Assembly: GCF_002086695.1 (NCBI RefSeq)
Contig: NZ_MVIH01000008.1
Span: forward strand, 124,001-188,000
Reading direction: 5' to 3'
DNA length: 64,000 nucleotides
Source of the DNA: Mycolicibacterium rhodesiae
Lineage (GTDB): Bacteria > Actinomycetota > Actinomycetes > Mycobacteriales > Mycobacteriaceae
Part shown: piece by piece, positions 33,006 through 42,003 of the stretch
How the letters are laid out: each line of letters opens with the position of its first letter
How positions within the stretch are numbered: position 1 is the stretch's first letter
The notes under the pieces: generated by a model
Told to the model about the DNA's origin: nothing
What the model saw: the letters and a program-made list of their open reading frames with translations, nothing else
The model's database searches: none
Translations under genes and position numbers: made by a program

Positions 33006-33752
33006 ATGGGTCAACTCAGCGGCAAGACAGCCCTGGTCACCGGCGGCACATCGGGCATCGGTCTGGCGACCGCGCAACACCTCGCGGCCGAAGGGGCGCA
33101 CGTCTTCCTGACCGGACGAACCCAGGAGCGCGCCGACGCGGCGGCGGCCACCATCGGCGACGCGGCGACTGGTGTCGCAGCCGACGTCACCGATATTGGC
33201 GCCCTGGACCGTCTGGCCGACGTGATCCGGCAGCATGGCGCAGGCGTGGACATCATCTTCGCCAACGCGGGCGGCGGCGAGTTCGCGACTCTGGAAGACG
33301 AGACACCCGAACACCTGGCCGACACCTTCACCCGCAACGTCGGCGGCGCCGTCTTCACCGTGCAGAAGATGCTGCCCCTTCTCAACGAGGGCGCCTCGAT
33401 CATTCTGACCGGATCGACAGCAGCCAGCCGCGGCGTTCCCGCGTTCGGCGCCTACGCCGCCTCGAAGGCCGCCATCCGCTCCCTGGGCCGGACCTGGGCT
33501 GCCGAACTGGTCGGCCGCAAGATCCGGGTCAACACCCTGGTACCGGGCCCGATCGAGACCCCGGGGCTCAAGGGACTGGCCCCCAGCGGCCAGCACCAGG
33601 CCTTGCTCGACGGCGAGGCCGCGACGGTGCCGATGGGCCGGATCGGTGATCCCGGCGAAATCGCCACCGTGGTGGCGTTTCTGGCCTCCGATGCGAGCAG
33701 CTTCATGACCGGATCGGAGATCTTCGTCGACGGCGGTTCCGTTCAGGTCTGA
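33006..33752 (+). CDS. Short-chain dehydrogenase/reductase
   Basis: The product has 248 residues from ATG 33006 (GAGGAGCAATC upstream). Classical SDR: TGGTSGIG nucleotide motif near 12-19, NAGGGEF, catalytic Ser (ILTGSTAAS) and YAASK, and the PGPIETPG loop. The short C-terminus (GSEIFVDGGSVQV) is standard. Arg in the beta2 region (TGRTQERAD) suggests NADPH. It converges on the MarR gene with a ten-base overlap; matching palindromes lie before both genes, so MarR probably represses the SDR in response to its substrate or a related compound. Confidence 0.9.
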   Translation: MGQLSGKTALVTGGTSGIGLATAQHLAAEGAHVFLTGRTQERADAAAATIGDAATGVAADVTDIGALDRLADVIRQHGAGVDIIFANAGGGEFATLEDETPEHLADTFTRNVGGAVFTVQKMLPLLNEGASIILTGSTAASRGVPAFGAYAASKAAIRSLGRTWAAELVGRKIRVNTLVPGPIETPGLKGLAPSGQHQALLDGEAATVPMGRIGDPGEIATVVAFLASDASSFMTGSEIFVDGGSVQV

Positions 33753-34237
33753 TCCGGACGCGGCAACGTTCCCTCCCGCAGGATGCTGTCGTAGACGACC
33801 GCCAGGATGTCGGCCAACTGCTCATCCTGGCGGTCGTCGAGGTCGGAGAAGAACAGCGTGCGAACCCACTCGGCATGCCGGGGCGCGGCAGAGCGCAATG
33901 CGTCCCAACCGGCGTCGCTGAGCAGTACGTCGGTGGAGCGGCCGTCGGCCTTCGAGCGCACCCGCTCGACCAGGCCCCGACCGGTCATTCGCTGGAGGTG
34001 ATGGGACAGCCTGCTGCGTTCCCAGCCGATCGTGGTCGCCAGCGCCGTCAGTTGGGTCCGCCGGCCCGGCGCCTGCGACAGCGCGTTCAGCACCGTGTAG
34101 TCGCTGAGCGACAGTCCGCAGTCGGCCAGCAACTGCCGGTTCATCTCATATTCGAGCCGGTGGTACACCCGCATGTAGTTCAGCCAGGTCCGCTGCTGGG
34201 AAGTATTGAGCGGATAGCTCTTACGGCGTGCGCCCAC
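33743..34237 (-). CDS. MarR-family transcriptional regulator
   Basis: The product has 164 residues. The winged helix-turn-helix (about 45-115) shows LSLSDYTVLNALSQAPG, QLTALATTIGWERSRLSHHLQRM and the wing KADGRSTDVLLSDAG, typical MarR. Flanking helices give the dimer. Its own promoter holds GTGACGTGTCAC (34263-34274) and the SDR promoter a perfect version, so autoregulation and control of the SDR gene are likely. The arrangement, with regulator and target convergent and operators at the outer ends, is less common than the divergent one. Confidence 0.9.
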   Translation of the reverse strand: MGARRKSYPLNTSQQRTWLNYMRVYHRLEYEMNRQLLADCGLSLSDYTVLNALSQAPGRRTQLTALATTIGWERSRLSHHLQRMTGRGLVERVRSKADGRSTDVLLSDAGWDALRSAAPRHAEWVRTLFFSDLDDRQDEQLADILAVVYDSILREGTLPRPDQT

Positions 34238-34262
34238 GCGTGGTGCTCCCTACCTGGAAAGT

Positions 34263-34274
34263 GTGACGTGTCAC
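34263..34274. promoter_or_regulatory. MarR operator-like site before its own gene
   Basis: GTGACGTGTCAC lies 26 bp upstream of the MarR start and matches the SDR-promoter palindrome at 11 of 12 core bases. It is the expected autoregulatory site. Confidence 0.55.
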
Positions 34275-34348
34275 GCATCTTAAGGCTGCCCGCTCCGCGT
34301 TCAGAAACGTTTCACAACCTGTGCAGTGTGGGGTGGCACACTCACCGC

Positions 34349-35011
34349 ATGGATATCGACTCCAGCGATACCGCCGTCGTCGTGATCGACCCGCAGAACG
34401 ACGTGTTGAGCCCGACCGGCAAGAACTGGGAGGTCTTGGGGGCGTCGGTGACGGAGAACAACACTGTCGGACACCTCATCGAGATCTTCACCGCAGCCAA
34501 GGCGGCGGGCTACCCGGTGGTGATCTCACCGCACTACTTCTATCCCACCGACCATGGTTGGCTTTTCAACGGACCGCTGGAGGCCGACGAACTGCGCACC
34601 GGAACGTTCGCCCGCCGCGGTGCGCTGACCATGGACGGCTTCGACGGATCCGGCGCTGATTGGCTCGAGGAGTTCAAGCCGTTCATCGACGACGGTAAGA
34701 CGATCGTCGCCAGCCCCCACAAGGTGTGGGGACCCCAGACCAACGACCTCGTTCTGCAACTGCGCAAGCGCCGGATCACCAAGGTTGTGTTATGCGGCAT
34801 GCTCGCCAACATCTGCGTGGAATCCCATCTACGAGATCTGCTCGAGCACGGGTTCGAGGTGGCGGTGGTTCGCGACGCCACCGCGGGCCCACGACATCCG
34901 ACCCGAGGTGACGGATATCAGGCGGCGCTGGTCAATTACGCGTTCCTGGCGCACGCTGTGCTGAGTACCGATGACGTGGTCGCAGCCATGGCAGTTCCGC
35001 CGACGAGTTGA
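34349..35011 (+). CDS. Isochorismatase-like cysteine hydrolase
   Basis: The 220 residues start at ATG 34349. The family triad is visible: Asp in VVVIDPQNDVL, Lys in a helical segment before it (HKVWGPQTNDL region) and nucleophile Cys in LCGMLANICVESHLRDLLEHG. A cis-peptide VVRDATAG loop follows. Members hydrolyse amides, ureides or vinyl ethers such as isochorismate; the substrate is not evident. It is followed after 42 bp by a PPOX-type gene and then the MOSC fusion gene, all in one direction, probably one operon. Confidence 0.83.
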   Translation: MDIDSSDTAVVVIDPQNDVLSPTGKNWEVLGASVTENNTVGHLIEIFTAAKAAGYPVVISPHYFYPTDHGWLFNGPLEADELRTGTFARRGALTMDGFDGSGADWLEEFKPFIDDGKTIVASPHKVWGPQTNDLVLQLRKRRITKVVLCGMLANICVESHLRDLLEHGFEVAVVRDATAGPRHPTRGDGYQAALVNYAFLAHAVLSTDDVVAAMAVPPTS

Positions 35012-35053
35012 TGCGTTCCGCTGCGATGACCCCGAGCTGACAGGGAGACGTCC

Positions 35054-35692
35054 ATGAGCAAGCACTACGCGTCCATCGCCTTCACCGACGATGTCCGCGC
35101 CGTCCAGAACGACCACGGCAGCGACACGTTCTACGCCCGCAAGGTCATCGCCGGTACGGCCGCCCCGGGACGCGACTCGCTCACCGAGGACGAGAAGGAC
35201 TACCTCAGCGAGCGGGACGGCTTCTATCTGGCGTCGGTGTCAGAGACCGGGTGGCCGTACGTTCAATTCCGCGGCGGGAAGCCGGGATTCATCCACGTTA
35301 TCGATGACCACACCATCGGCTGGGCCGACTTCCGCGGCAACTTGCAGTACATCAGTACCGGCAACATGACCGGTGACGACCGGGTGGCGATCATCGTCCT
35401 CGACTACGCCCACCAGCGCCGGTTGAAACTCTTCGGGCACGCGCGCATCGTGACCGCAGACCAAGACCCGGAGCTGCTGAAAGGCCTGACCGATGAGACC
35501 GATGACTCGGTGGTCGAGCGGGCCGTCCTCATCGATGTCGAGGCATACGACTGGAACTGTCAGCAGCACATCACCCCCCGCTTCAGCGCGGCTGAGCTCG
35601 AACCCGCTCTGGAACCCCTGCGCGCCAAGCTGGCGGAGCTGCAGGCTGAAAACGACCGCCTGCGTGCACAACTCGACGAGACGAAGGGGTAA
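35054..35692 (+). CDS. Pyridoxamine 5'-phosphate oxidase-like flavin protein
   Basis: The 212 residues (GGGAGACGTCC before the ATG) have a split-barrel domain at about 45-165, with FYLASVSETGWPYVQFRGGKPGFIHVIDDHTIGWADFRGNLQYISTGN-type segments, seen in the PPOX/MOSC-linked group, and VAIIVLDYAHQRRLKLFGHARI. The C-terminal 35 residues are coiled coil (LRAKLAELQAENDRLRAQLDE), which would set dimerisation. Six bases separate it from the MOSC-reductase fusion, so the flavin protein may act with that redox chain. Confidence 0.82.
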   Translation: MSKHYASIAFTDDVRAVQNDHGSDTFYARKVIAGTAAPGRDSLTEDEKDYLSERDGFYLASVSETGWPYVQFRGGKPGFIHVIDDHTIGWADFRGNLQYISTGNMTGDDRVAIIVLDYAHQRRLKLFGHARIVTADQDPELLKGLTDETDDSVVERAVLIDVEAYDWNCQQHITPRFSAAELEPALEPLRAKLAELQAENDRLRAQLDETKG

Positions 35693-35698
35693 CCACCA

Positions 35699-37450
35699 AT
35701 GGCGACACTGGTCTCGGTCAACGTAGGGCTCCCCAAGGATGTGGCGTGGAACGGGCGCACCGTGTACACCGGCGCCTGGAAGGCCCCGGTGGCTGGTCCG
35801 CGGATGGTGCGGCGGCTCAACGTCGACGGTGACGGCCAGGGTGATCTCGGCGGTCACGGCGGCGAGAACCGCGCCGTCCTGGTGTATCAGGTTGCCTCCT
35901 ACGAGTATTGGGCCAGTGAACTCGGCCGCGACGACTTGAGGCCGGGTGCCTTCGGAGAGAACCTGACCGTCGACGGGCTGCCCGACGACGAGGTCTGCAT
36001 CGGCGATCGGTACCAGATCGGCGATGTCGTCCTGGAGGTGACCCAGCCCCGGGTCACCTGTTATCGCGTCGGAATGCGGCTGGGCGAACCGCGAATGGCG
36101 GCCCTGCTGGTATCGCACCACCGACCGGGGTTCTACTGCCGGGTGCTGGCCGAAGGCGAACTCATGGCCGGTCAAGAGGTGGTGAAGGTCGCCGACGGTC
36201 CACAGCAGGTCAGTGTCGCCGAGATCGACGCTCTGCTCTACCTTCCCGGGCATCCCGGTGACGCCCTGGAGCGCGCTCTCGCGGTCCCGGCATTGAGCGC
36301 CGGGTGGAAGGCCTCGTTGCAGAGCCTGCTGGCGCAAGGCTCCGCCGCGGGCAACACCGGGCTGACCGGAGCGGCGCCACCACCGCCGGCGTGGCCCGGC
36401 TTTCGCGCACTGAAGGTGACGGCGGTGCGCGACGAGAGCCGGAATGTCCGATCGGTATCGCTCGCCGACCCCGCCGGCGAGCCGTTGCCGAAATGGCTTG
36501 CCGGCCAATCGGTCGTACTGCGCGTCGCGCTCGGCCCCGACGGGCCCCCGCTCGTGCGCAACTACTCGCTGTCCAACGAGCCGGGCATGCCCGAGTACCG
36601 CATCGGCGTCAAGCGCGAACCGATGGGCACGGTCAGCGCATATATCCACGAGCATGTGAAGGTCGGCGACCTCGTCGACGTCGCCGCGCCGCGGGGGAGT
36701 TTCTTCCTCGACGACAGCTCGCGGCCGGTGATCCTGATATCGGCGGGTGTCGGGGTGACCCCGGTGTTGTCGATGTTGCACTCGCTGGCGGTCAGTGACT
36801 CCGAGCGCCCGGTTTGGTGGCTACACGGCGCTCGGGACGGCGCCGAGCAGCCATTCGCCGCCGAGGTCCGGGAGCTACTGAATCGACTGCCGCACAGCAA
36901 GTCTCGAATATTCTTCAGCAGTCCTGGTGCGTCCGACCACGCGGGTGTCGAGTTCGACCAACAGGGCAGGCTGACCGCACAGGCGCTGCGCGACCTGGGC
37001 CTGCCGGCGCAGGCGCAGGTGTTCATCTGCGGCCCGCAGATGTTCATGGACGCGGTCGGCGAGGCCCTTCTCACACTGGGTTTCGACGCCCGCGATATCC
37101 ACTCCGAGCGGTTCGGCGCCCATAGCGCGATCACGCCCGGCATTGCGGCGGCCCCCGCGCGCCCGCCACACCAGCCGGAGGGCCCGCCCGGTCCCGGACC
37201 TAACGTGCAATTCGCGCGCAGCGCGCTCTCCGCGCCGTGGCGGCCCACCGACGCCAGCCTGCTCGAGTTCGCCGAAGCCTGCGACGTGCCCACCCAGTGG
37301 TCGTGCCGCACCGGCGTCTGCCACACCTGCGAGACAGCGCTTCTGGCCGGCCGGGTCCGCTACGAGCCCGACCCGCTGGAACCGCCGGCCGAAGGAAACG
37401 TCTTGCTGTGCATCGCCGCACCGGTCGAGGACGTCGTCGTCGACCTGTGA
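35699..37450 (+). CDS. MOSC domain-ferredoxin reductase-[2Fe-2S] ferredoxin fusion
   Basis: The 583 residues hold three modules. A MOSC domain of the YiiM type (about 1-215) has HGGENRAVLVY and the Cys of VTCYRVGMR, a likely molybdenum-cofactor ligand. An FNR-type reductase (about 235-460) has RNYSLSNEPG for FAD, GVGVTPVLSML for NAD(P)H and FICGPQMFM. A C-terminal plant-type ferredoxin (about 495-583) has Cys in CRTGVCHTC (CX4CX2C) and LLC. Together this is a self-contained electron path from NAD(P)H to a Moco-linked centre or to a partner, for example reduction of N-hydroxylated compounds. The substrate is inferred from MOSC relatives only. Confidence 0.88.
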   Translation: MATLVSVNVGLPKDVAWNGRTVYTGAWKAPVAGPRMVRRLNVDGDGQGDLGGHGGENRAVLVYQVASYEYWASELGRDDLRPGAFGENLTVDGLPDDEVCIGDRYQIGDVVLEVTQPRVTCYRVGMRLGEPRMAALLVSHHRPGFYCRVLAEGELMAGQEVVKVADGPQQVSVAEIDALLYLPGHPGDALERALAVPALSAGWKASLQSLLAQGSAAGNTGLTGAAPPPPAWPGFRALKVTAVRDESRNVRSVSLADPAGEPLPKWLAGQSVVLRVALGPDGPPLVRNYSLSNEPGMPEYRIGVKREPMGTVSAYIHEHVKVGDLVDVAAPRGSFFLDDSSRPVILISAGVGVTPVLSMLHSLAVSDSERPVWWLHGARDGAEQPFAAEVRELLNRLPHSKSRIFFSSPGASDHAGVEFDQQGRLTAQALRDLGLPAQAQVFICGPQMFMDAVGEALLTLGFDARDIHSERFGAHSAITPGIAAAPARPPHQPEGPPGPGPNVQFARSALSAPWRPTDASLLEFAEACDVPTQWSCRTGVCHTCETALLAGRVRYEPDPLEPPAEGNVLLCIAAPVEDVVVDL

Positions 37451-37454
37451 GCCG

Positions 37455-38489
37455 TCAGGACTTGGCGAGGTAGCGCTGCCAGCGCCGCTGGGTGGTAGCC
37501 GACGCAGGCCCGTCGGCGGGCCGCAGCGCATCGGTCATCAGGGTCCGCACCTTTGCAGTGTCGAAGTGGGTTCCGATCGCCACGAGGTGGTTGTCCGTTG
37601 CTGACGGAATCGCGCTTCGTGCAATGTGCACCGCAGGCCCGACGACGTTGACCACGAAACCCTGCACGGCCCTGCGATGTCGCACCGCCACCCGGCCCTT
37701 CATCCGGTACACGCCTGCGGGCGGAAACTCGAGCAACTCCAGCAGCCGCGCCGGGTCGATCGGCTCGGTGGCGGTCACCGTCACCGACTCGGCATGCACG
37801 TGGTCGTGCTCACCGACCGTTTCTTCGAACAGCGCGTCGCGAAACGACAATTGTCCGGTCTCATCGGTCGCCGCGGCGACGTCGTAGAGCAAGGCCGGGT
37901 CGATGTTTCCGTTCGTCGCCCCGATGACGTGGGCACGTGTATTGCGTTCGCGCACCCGGGCTTCGACCCGGGCCAGCACGGCATCCTGGTCCTCTGCCGG
38001 GATCTGATCGAGTTTGTTGACCACCACCAGCGTCGCCGCGCCGTACCGGGCGGGTGCCACGCCGCCGCGGTCGACGGTGTCGAAGTGCTGTACGGCGTCC
38101 ACCACATCGACGACACCGCCGTCGCGGACTCCGCCGATCTCGCTGAACCCGATGATGCGGGCCAGTGCCGCCGGGTCGGCCAGCCCGCTGGCTTCCACGA
38201 TGATGGCGTCCAGTCGCAGCTTCGGATCCGCGAGCCGGGCCAGCGCGGTGTCCAGTTGGCCGTCGTCGGGAAGGCAACAGATGCAGCCGCCGGCGATCGA
38301 GGCGGGCTCGTCGATCTGCCCGCTGATCAAGCCGGCGTCGACGTTGATCTCGCCGAAGTCGTTGATTACCACGCCGATCCGAGCCTGCGGGGTGCGCAAC
38401 ACGTGGTTGAGCAGCGTCGTCTTACCTGCGCCCAGATGGCCGGTGAGGGCGATCACCGGGATCGTTGCGCCGCTGACAGCCCGGGACAC
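37455..38489 (-). CDS. COG0523 (CobW-type) GTPase, putative metallochaperone
   Basis: The frame is open from 38591, but I place the start at GTG 38489 (VSRAVSGATIPVIALTGHL), with weak support. The GTPase motifs are intact: GHLGAGKTT (P-loop), the metal site GGCICCLP (CxCC), EASGLADP, and NKLD. A C-terminal CobW_C domain follows (VYRMKGRVAVRHRRAVQGFVVN), with an internal His-rich stretch (GEHDHVHAES). Such proteins deliver Zn, Co or other metals. It converges on the MOSC fusion. Unlike the mrf-like protein at 58754, it has a full P-loop, and no Zur-type box is seen before it. Confidence 0.85.
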   Translation of the reverse strand: MSRAVSGATIPVIALTGHLGAGKTTLLNHVLRTPQARIGVVINDFGEINVDAGLISGQIDEPASIAGGCICCLPDDGQLDTALARLADPKLRLDAIIVEASGLADPAALARIIGFSEIGGVRDGGVVDVVDAVQHFDTVDRGGVAPARYGAATLVVVNKLDQIPAEDQDAVLARVEARVRERNTRAHVIGATNGNIDPALLYDVAAATDETGQLSFRDALFEETVGEHDHVHAESVTVTATEPIDPARLLELLEFPPAGVYRMKGRVAVRHRRAVQGFVVNVVGPAVHIARSAIPSATDNHLVAIGTHFDTAKVRTLMTDALRPADGPASATTQRRWQRYLAKS

Positions 38490-38760
38490 CACGTTCCAGA
38501 TGGTGCCATACTCGGCCGTGCGCCGGCTTGTCGCATCGGGGCGCGTTTGCTGGAACCTATGAATCTTCACATCGTGGCCTGCGAATGCCAAGGCGGTGAC
38601 CGCCTCGTTCCGGCAATGCCCAGCACGCGGTCCGGTGGGCTCGACGCCTCGAACATTGCTGGGCGAAACGCCCTCTCAGACAGTGGCTACCCCGCTGGCT
38701 GCAGGCTAAAGTGCCTCAGGCAATCGCATCTTCCGGTCCGTTTCGCGACACTGTCGCGCA

Positions 38761-40818
38761 GTGCCGCGGGAGCCATGTCGGGACCGGATCGAGTCGTTTG
38801 CTGCACAGATGCGGCCGTGCGCGGGGGCACGCGTCGTGGCCGTCTCGAACTCGGGGGGAACAATCGTCACCGATCGCCAATCGCTGACAACCCGCGGACG
38901 GGTGTGGGCCGGCCGTGGCGTCGTGGTCGCGTTGACTCTGTTGCTCCTCACCATGATCGGGAACCCGCCTGCGAACGCCGTCGTGATGTGGCATCCCAAG
39001 GCTGCGCCGCTGCCCACTCCGTGGACCAAACTGGTCGGGCCGGAGAACGCGCTGCCCGAGTACCCCCGTCCGCAGATGACGCGCACATCCTGGATGAACC
39101 TCAATGGCGTGTGGGGTTACATGGGCCGGTCAGCGGGCACGGTGTTGCCCGCACCTCCCGCGCCGAGCGCGTACGGGGAGCAGATCCTCGTCCCGTACCC
39201 GGTCGAGTCGGCCCTGTCCGGCATCCAGCGTCACGACGACGAGATGTGGTACCGCAAGGTGGTCAAGGTGCCGAGCGCCTGGGTGGGGCGGCATGTGCTG
39301 CTGCACTTCGGTGCGGTCGATCAGATCGCGACGGTTTGGGTGAACAACCAGGAGGTGGCCCGACACGAAGGCGGCTACACCGAATTCAGCGTCGACATCA
39401 CCAGGGCGCTGCAATGGCCGGGTCCCCAGGTGATCACCGTCCGCGTCCAGGACCGCAACGACGCCAACCCTTTCCCGATCGGTAAGCAACGCAACCGCCC
39501 GAAGGGGCTGTTCTACACCGGCGCGTCCGGGATCTGGCAGACGGTCTGGATGGAGCCCGTCCACGCCACCTACATCAACAAGGTGGACATCAGCACCGAT
39601 CTGACCGGTATGACCGTTACCCCGCGCATCGCCGGAACGAAGGGCCAGCGCGCCGTGGTGTTCGTCGTCAAGCCCAACGGCGGCCGAGTGGTGGCGGTCG
39701 GCTCCGCCGGTGCAGGTGACACCATTCGCCTGCCGGTGCCCGAGCCGCACCTGTGGACACCCGACGATCCGTACCTGTACGACCTGAAGGTGGCGCTGGT
39801 GGATCCGTCGGGCAAGGTTGTCGACGCGGTCTCCAGTTATGCCGGGCTGCGCACGATCAGCACGATGCCCGACTCGCAGGGCCGGCCGCGAATCGCGTTG
39901 AACAACAGGATCACGTTCCTGCACGGCCCGCTGGATCAGGGTTACTGGCCCGACGGCATCTACACCGCGCCCACCGACGACGCGCTCAAGTCGGATCTGG
40001 TGCGGATCAAGGAACTGGGCATGAACTTCGTGCGCAAGCACGGCAAGGTGGAGCCCGCGCGCTGGTACTACTGGGCAGACAAGCTGGGGCTGATGGTCTG
40101 GCAAGACATGCCGTCGCTGGATGTGTCCCTGGACATCCCGGTGGGTCCGGCTCCGGAGCCGTCGCCCGCCGCGAAGGCCAATTTCGAAAAAGAACTGCTG
40201 GCCATGATCGACCAGCTGCGCAGCGTGACGTCGATCGTGGGCTGGGTGCCGTTCAACGAGGGCTGGGGAGAATTCGACACCGCCAGGATCGCCGGCCTCA
40301 CAAAGGCCGCGGACCCTACTCGCATGGTGGACGCCAACAGCGGGGTGAACTGCTGTAAGTCGCGTGGCGACACCCTGGCCGGCGATATCTACGACGACCA
40401 CACCTATGTCGGCCCCGGCGAACCCCAGATCCACGACGACCTGATGAAGGCGCACTCGAAAGGCCCTGCCCCGGTCGACAATCGGGTACGCGTCGACGGC
40501 GAATACGGTGGTTTGGGACTGGTGCTCGACCAGAACCGCTGGCCGGGCCGACCGGAGGCCTACGAAATGGCCGACAGCCCGGCACGACTCACCGAACGCT
40601 ACGTTCAAGTCAGTCGCAGGCTGGAAGACATCGTACGAAGGACAGGCCTGTCCGGGGCGATCTACACCCAGACCACCGATGTCGAGAATGAGGTCAACGG
40701 CTTCTTGAGCTACGACCGCCAGCAGGTCAAGATGCCGATTCCCATTGTGGCCGAACGTAATCGCGCGGTCATCGCCGCCGGAACGCCGGGGATGGTGCCG
40801 CCAGACGTTCGCCGGTGA
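38761..40818 (+). CDS. Secreted glycoside hydrolase family 2 protein
   Basis: This protein has up to 685 residues. The start is uncertain: GTG 38761, ATG 38809 or GTG 38836 are possible. All lead into a signal peptide (VVVALTLLLLTMIGNPPANA, residues about 54-73). A GH2 sugar-binding domain (about 95-265, with VPYPVESALSG and WYRKV) is followed by an Ig-like domain and the TIM barrel. The acid/base motif appears as VPFNEGWGEFD, and DGEYGGLGL may hold the nucleophile. GH2 covers beta-galactosidases, mannosidases and glucuronidases; substrate unknown. Secretion suggests action on environmental polysaccharide or the cell wall. Confidence 0.83.
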   Translation: MPREPCRDRIESFAAQMRPCAGARVVAVSNSGGTIVTDRQSLTTRGRVWAGRGVVVALTLLLLTMIGNPPANAVVMWHPKAAPLPTPWTKLVGPENALPEYPRPQMTRTSWMNLNGVWGYMGRSAGTVLPAPPAPSAYGEQILVPYPVESALSGIQRHDDEMWYRKVVKVPSAWVGRHVLLHFGAVDQIATVWVNNQEVARHEGGYTEFSVDITRALQWPGPQVITVRVQDRNDANPFPIGKQRNRPKGLFYTGASGIWQTVWMEPVHATYINKVDISTDLTGMTVTPRIAGTKGQRAVVFVVKPNGGRVVAVGSAGAGDTIRLPVPEPHLWTPDDPYLYDLKVALVDPSGKVVDAVSSYAGLRTISTMPDSQGRPRIALNNRITFLHGPLDQGYWPDGIYTAPTDDALKSDLVRIKELGMNFVRKHGKVEPARWYYWADKLGLMVWQDMPSLDVSLDIPVGPAPEPSPAAKANFEKELLAMIDQLRSVTSIVGWVPFNEGWGEFDTARIAGLTKAADPTRMVDANSGVNCCKSRGDTLAGDIYDDHTYVGPGEPQIHDDLMKAHSKGPAPVDNRVRVDGEYGGLGLVLDQNRWPGRPEAYEMADSPARLTERYVQVSRRLEDIVRRTGLSGAIYTQTTDVENEVNGFLSYDRQQVKMPIPIVAERNRAVIAAGTPGMVPPDVRR

Positions 40819-40864
40819 GCGCGATTGCCATGTCGAACGTCCGAGCCGGCGGCTGATCCGTGCC

Positions 40865-41137
40865 CTACTGGTCGCGTGACGCGAGGCCGGCAGGGGCATG
40901 TCCGATGGCCCGGTGGATGGCGTCGGCCAGCGCCAACGCGCTTTCTTCGGTCAGCTCCAGTGCCACCCGGGCGGCGGGTCCCAACGCCGGATTGAGCACG
41001 TCGATGTTCACCGTGTGGGTGTACGGCGCGTGCACCGGGTGGTCGACGTAGACGGTGGCCCGGTCGGCGCCGAACCATCCCGTCGCGCCCTTACCACTGC
41101 CCTCGATGACGACGCGTTCGGTGAGATATGTGCACAT
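40865..41137 (-). CDS. DUF6295-like small protein
   Basis: The 90 residues open MCTYLTERVVIEGSGKGATGWFGADRATVYVDHPVHAPYTHTV-type, which resembles the conserved small actinobacterial proteins placed in DUF6295. The C-terminal helix (LELTEESALALADAIHRAIG) completes it. There is no membrane segment or metal site; the fold is probably a small alpha/beta domain. It lies 12 bp after the dienelactone hydrolase stop on the same strand and is likely co-transcribed with it. Confidence 0.65.
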   Translation of the reverse strand: MCTYLTERVVIEGSGKGATGWFGADRATVYVDHPVHAPYTHTVNIDVLNPALGPAARVALELTEESALALADAIHRAIGHAPAGLASRDQ

Positions 41138-41149
41138 GAGCTGGGAGAC

Positions 41150-41905
41150 CTAGCCTTTCAGGTGGGTGGCGAAGAACGCGTCGATACGCCGCCAGCCGTC
41201 GACGGCGGCGTCGACGCGATAGGCGGGCCGATCGACGGAGAAGAACGAGTGCCCGGCACCGTCATAACTGTGGAACTCGTGCGGCTTGCCGAGCCGGGTC
41301 AACTCGGCGTCGAGGGTCGCCACAGCTGCGGGCGTCGGGAACCTGTCCTCGGCGCCGAACAGTCCGAGCATCGGAGCGCTCAGGCTCGGCGCGAGGTCCA
41401 GGATCGGCTTCATCGCCTTCGGCATTCCCTCAGGGGGTTCCTCGACGATGAATGCGCCGTAACAGTTGACCGCGGCATCGAACGGCAACGAACATGCCGC
41501 GAGGAACGCGTGGCGTCCACCCGAGCAGTGTCCGATCACGCCGAATTTCCCGTTCGCGCCGGGAAGTCCGCCGAGATGGGCGACCGCTCCTGCGACGTCG
41601 CCGACAAGGCGCTCGTCGGGCACACCCCCGGCGGCGCGGGAGGCGGCTGCGGCATCGTCGGGATCGGCATCGGGCGCTTCCCGCGAATACAGGTTGGGGC
41701 ACACCACGTGGTAGCCGGTGACGGCGAGTCGACGGACGAACTCCTTGGTCTCCCGGTCGTAACCGGGCATGTGGTGGATCCACACGAGACCGCCCCGCGA
41801 CCCGCTGGTCAACGGCCCGGCCCAGTAGGCCTCGATCTCGTCGCCACCGTGTCCCTTGATCGTGATGGTCTCCGCGCGGATCGCGTCCGAGCCCGCTCGT
41901 GTCAT
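41150..41905 (-). CDS. Dienelactone hydrolase family protein
   Basis: The product has 251 residues. Alpha/beta hydrolase with a Cys nucleophile in GHCSGGRH (about residue 125), acid in FGAEDRFPT and His in YDGAGHSFF, the triad of dienelactone hydrolases. EIEAYWAGP and GLVWIHHMPGYDRETKEFVRRLA fit the family. It hydrolyses cyclic esters in aromatic-ring breakdown; no ring-cleavage gene is nearby, so the substrate may differ. Start ATG 41905 has an AAGGAGCGGTG ribosome site. It is divergent from the DUF427 gene. Confidence 0.87.
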   Translation of the reverse strand: MTRAGSDAIRAETITIKGHGGDEIEAYWAGPLTSGSRGGLVWIHHMPGYDRETKEFVRRLAVTGYHVVCPNLYSREAPDADPDDAAAASRAAGGVPDERLVGDVAGAVAHLGGLPGANGKFGVIGHCSGGRHAFLAACSLPFDAAVNCYGAFIVEEPPEGMPKAMKPILDLAPSLSAPMLGLFGAEDRFPTPAAVATLDAELTRLGKPHEFHSYDGAGHSFFSVDRPAYRVDAAVDGWRRIDAFFATHLKG

Positions 41906-42003
41906 CGCACCGCTCCTTGCTTGAGTCTCACCGCCGCTGGTTTACCCGCCCAGCCACTCGTCATGATGGAAGGTGACGTGATCCACGGCAAGGGAGTCCC
42001 ATT

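Noticed and set aside
38591..38760. ATG at 38591 as start of the COG0523 protein
   Set aside because: The extra 34 residues do not resemble the family, whose proteins begin a few residues before the P-loop strand.
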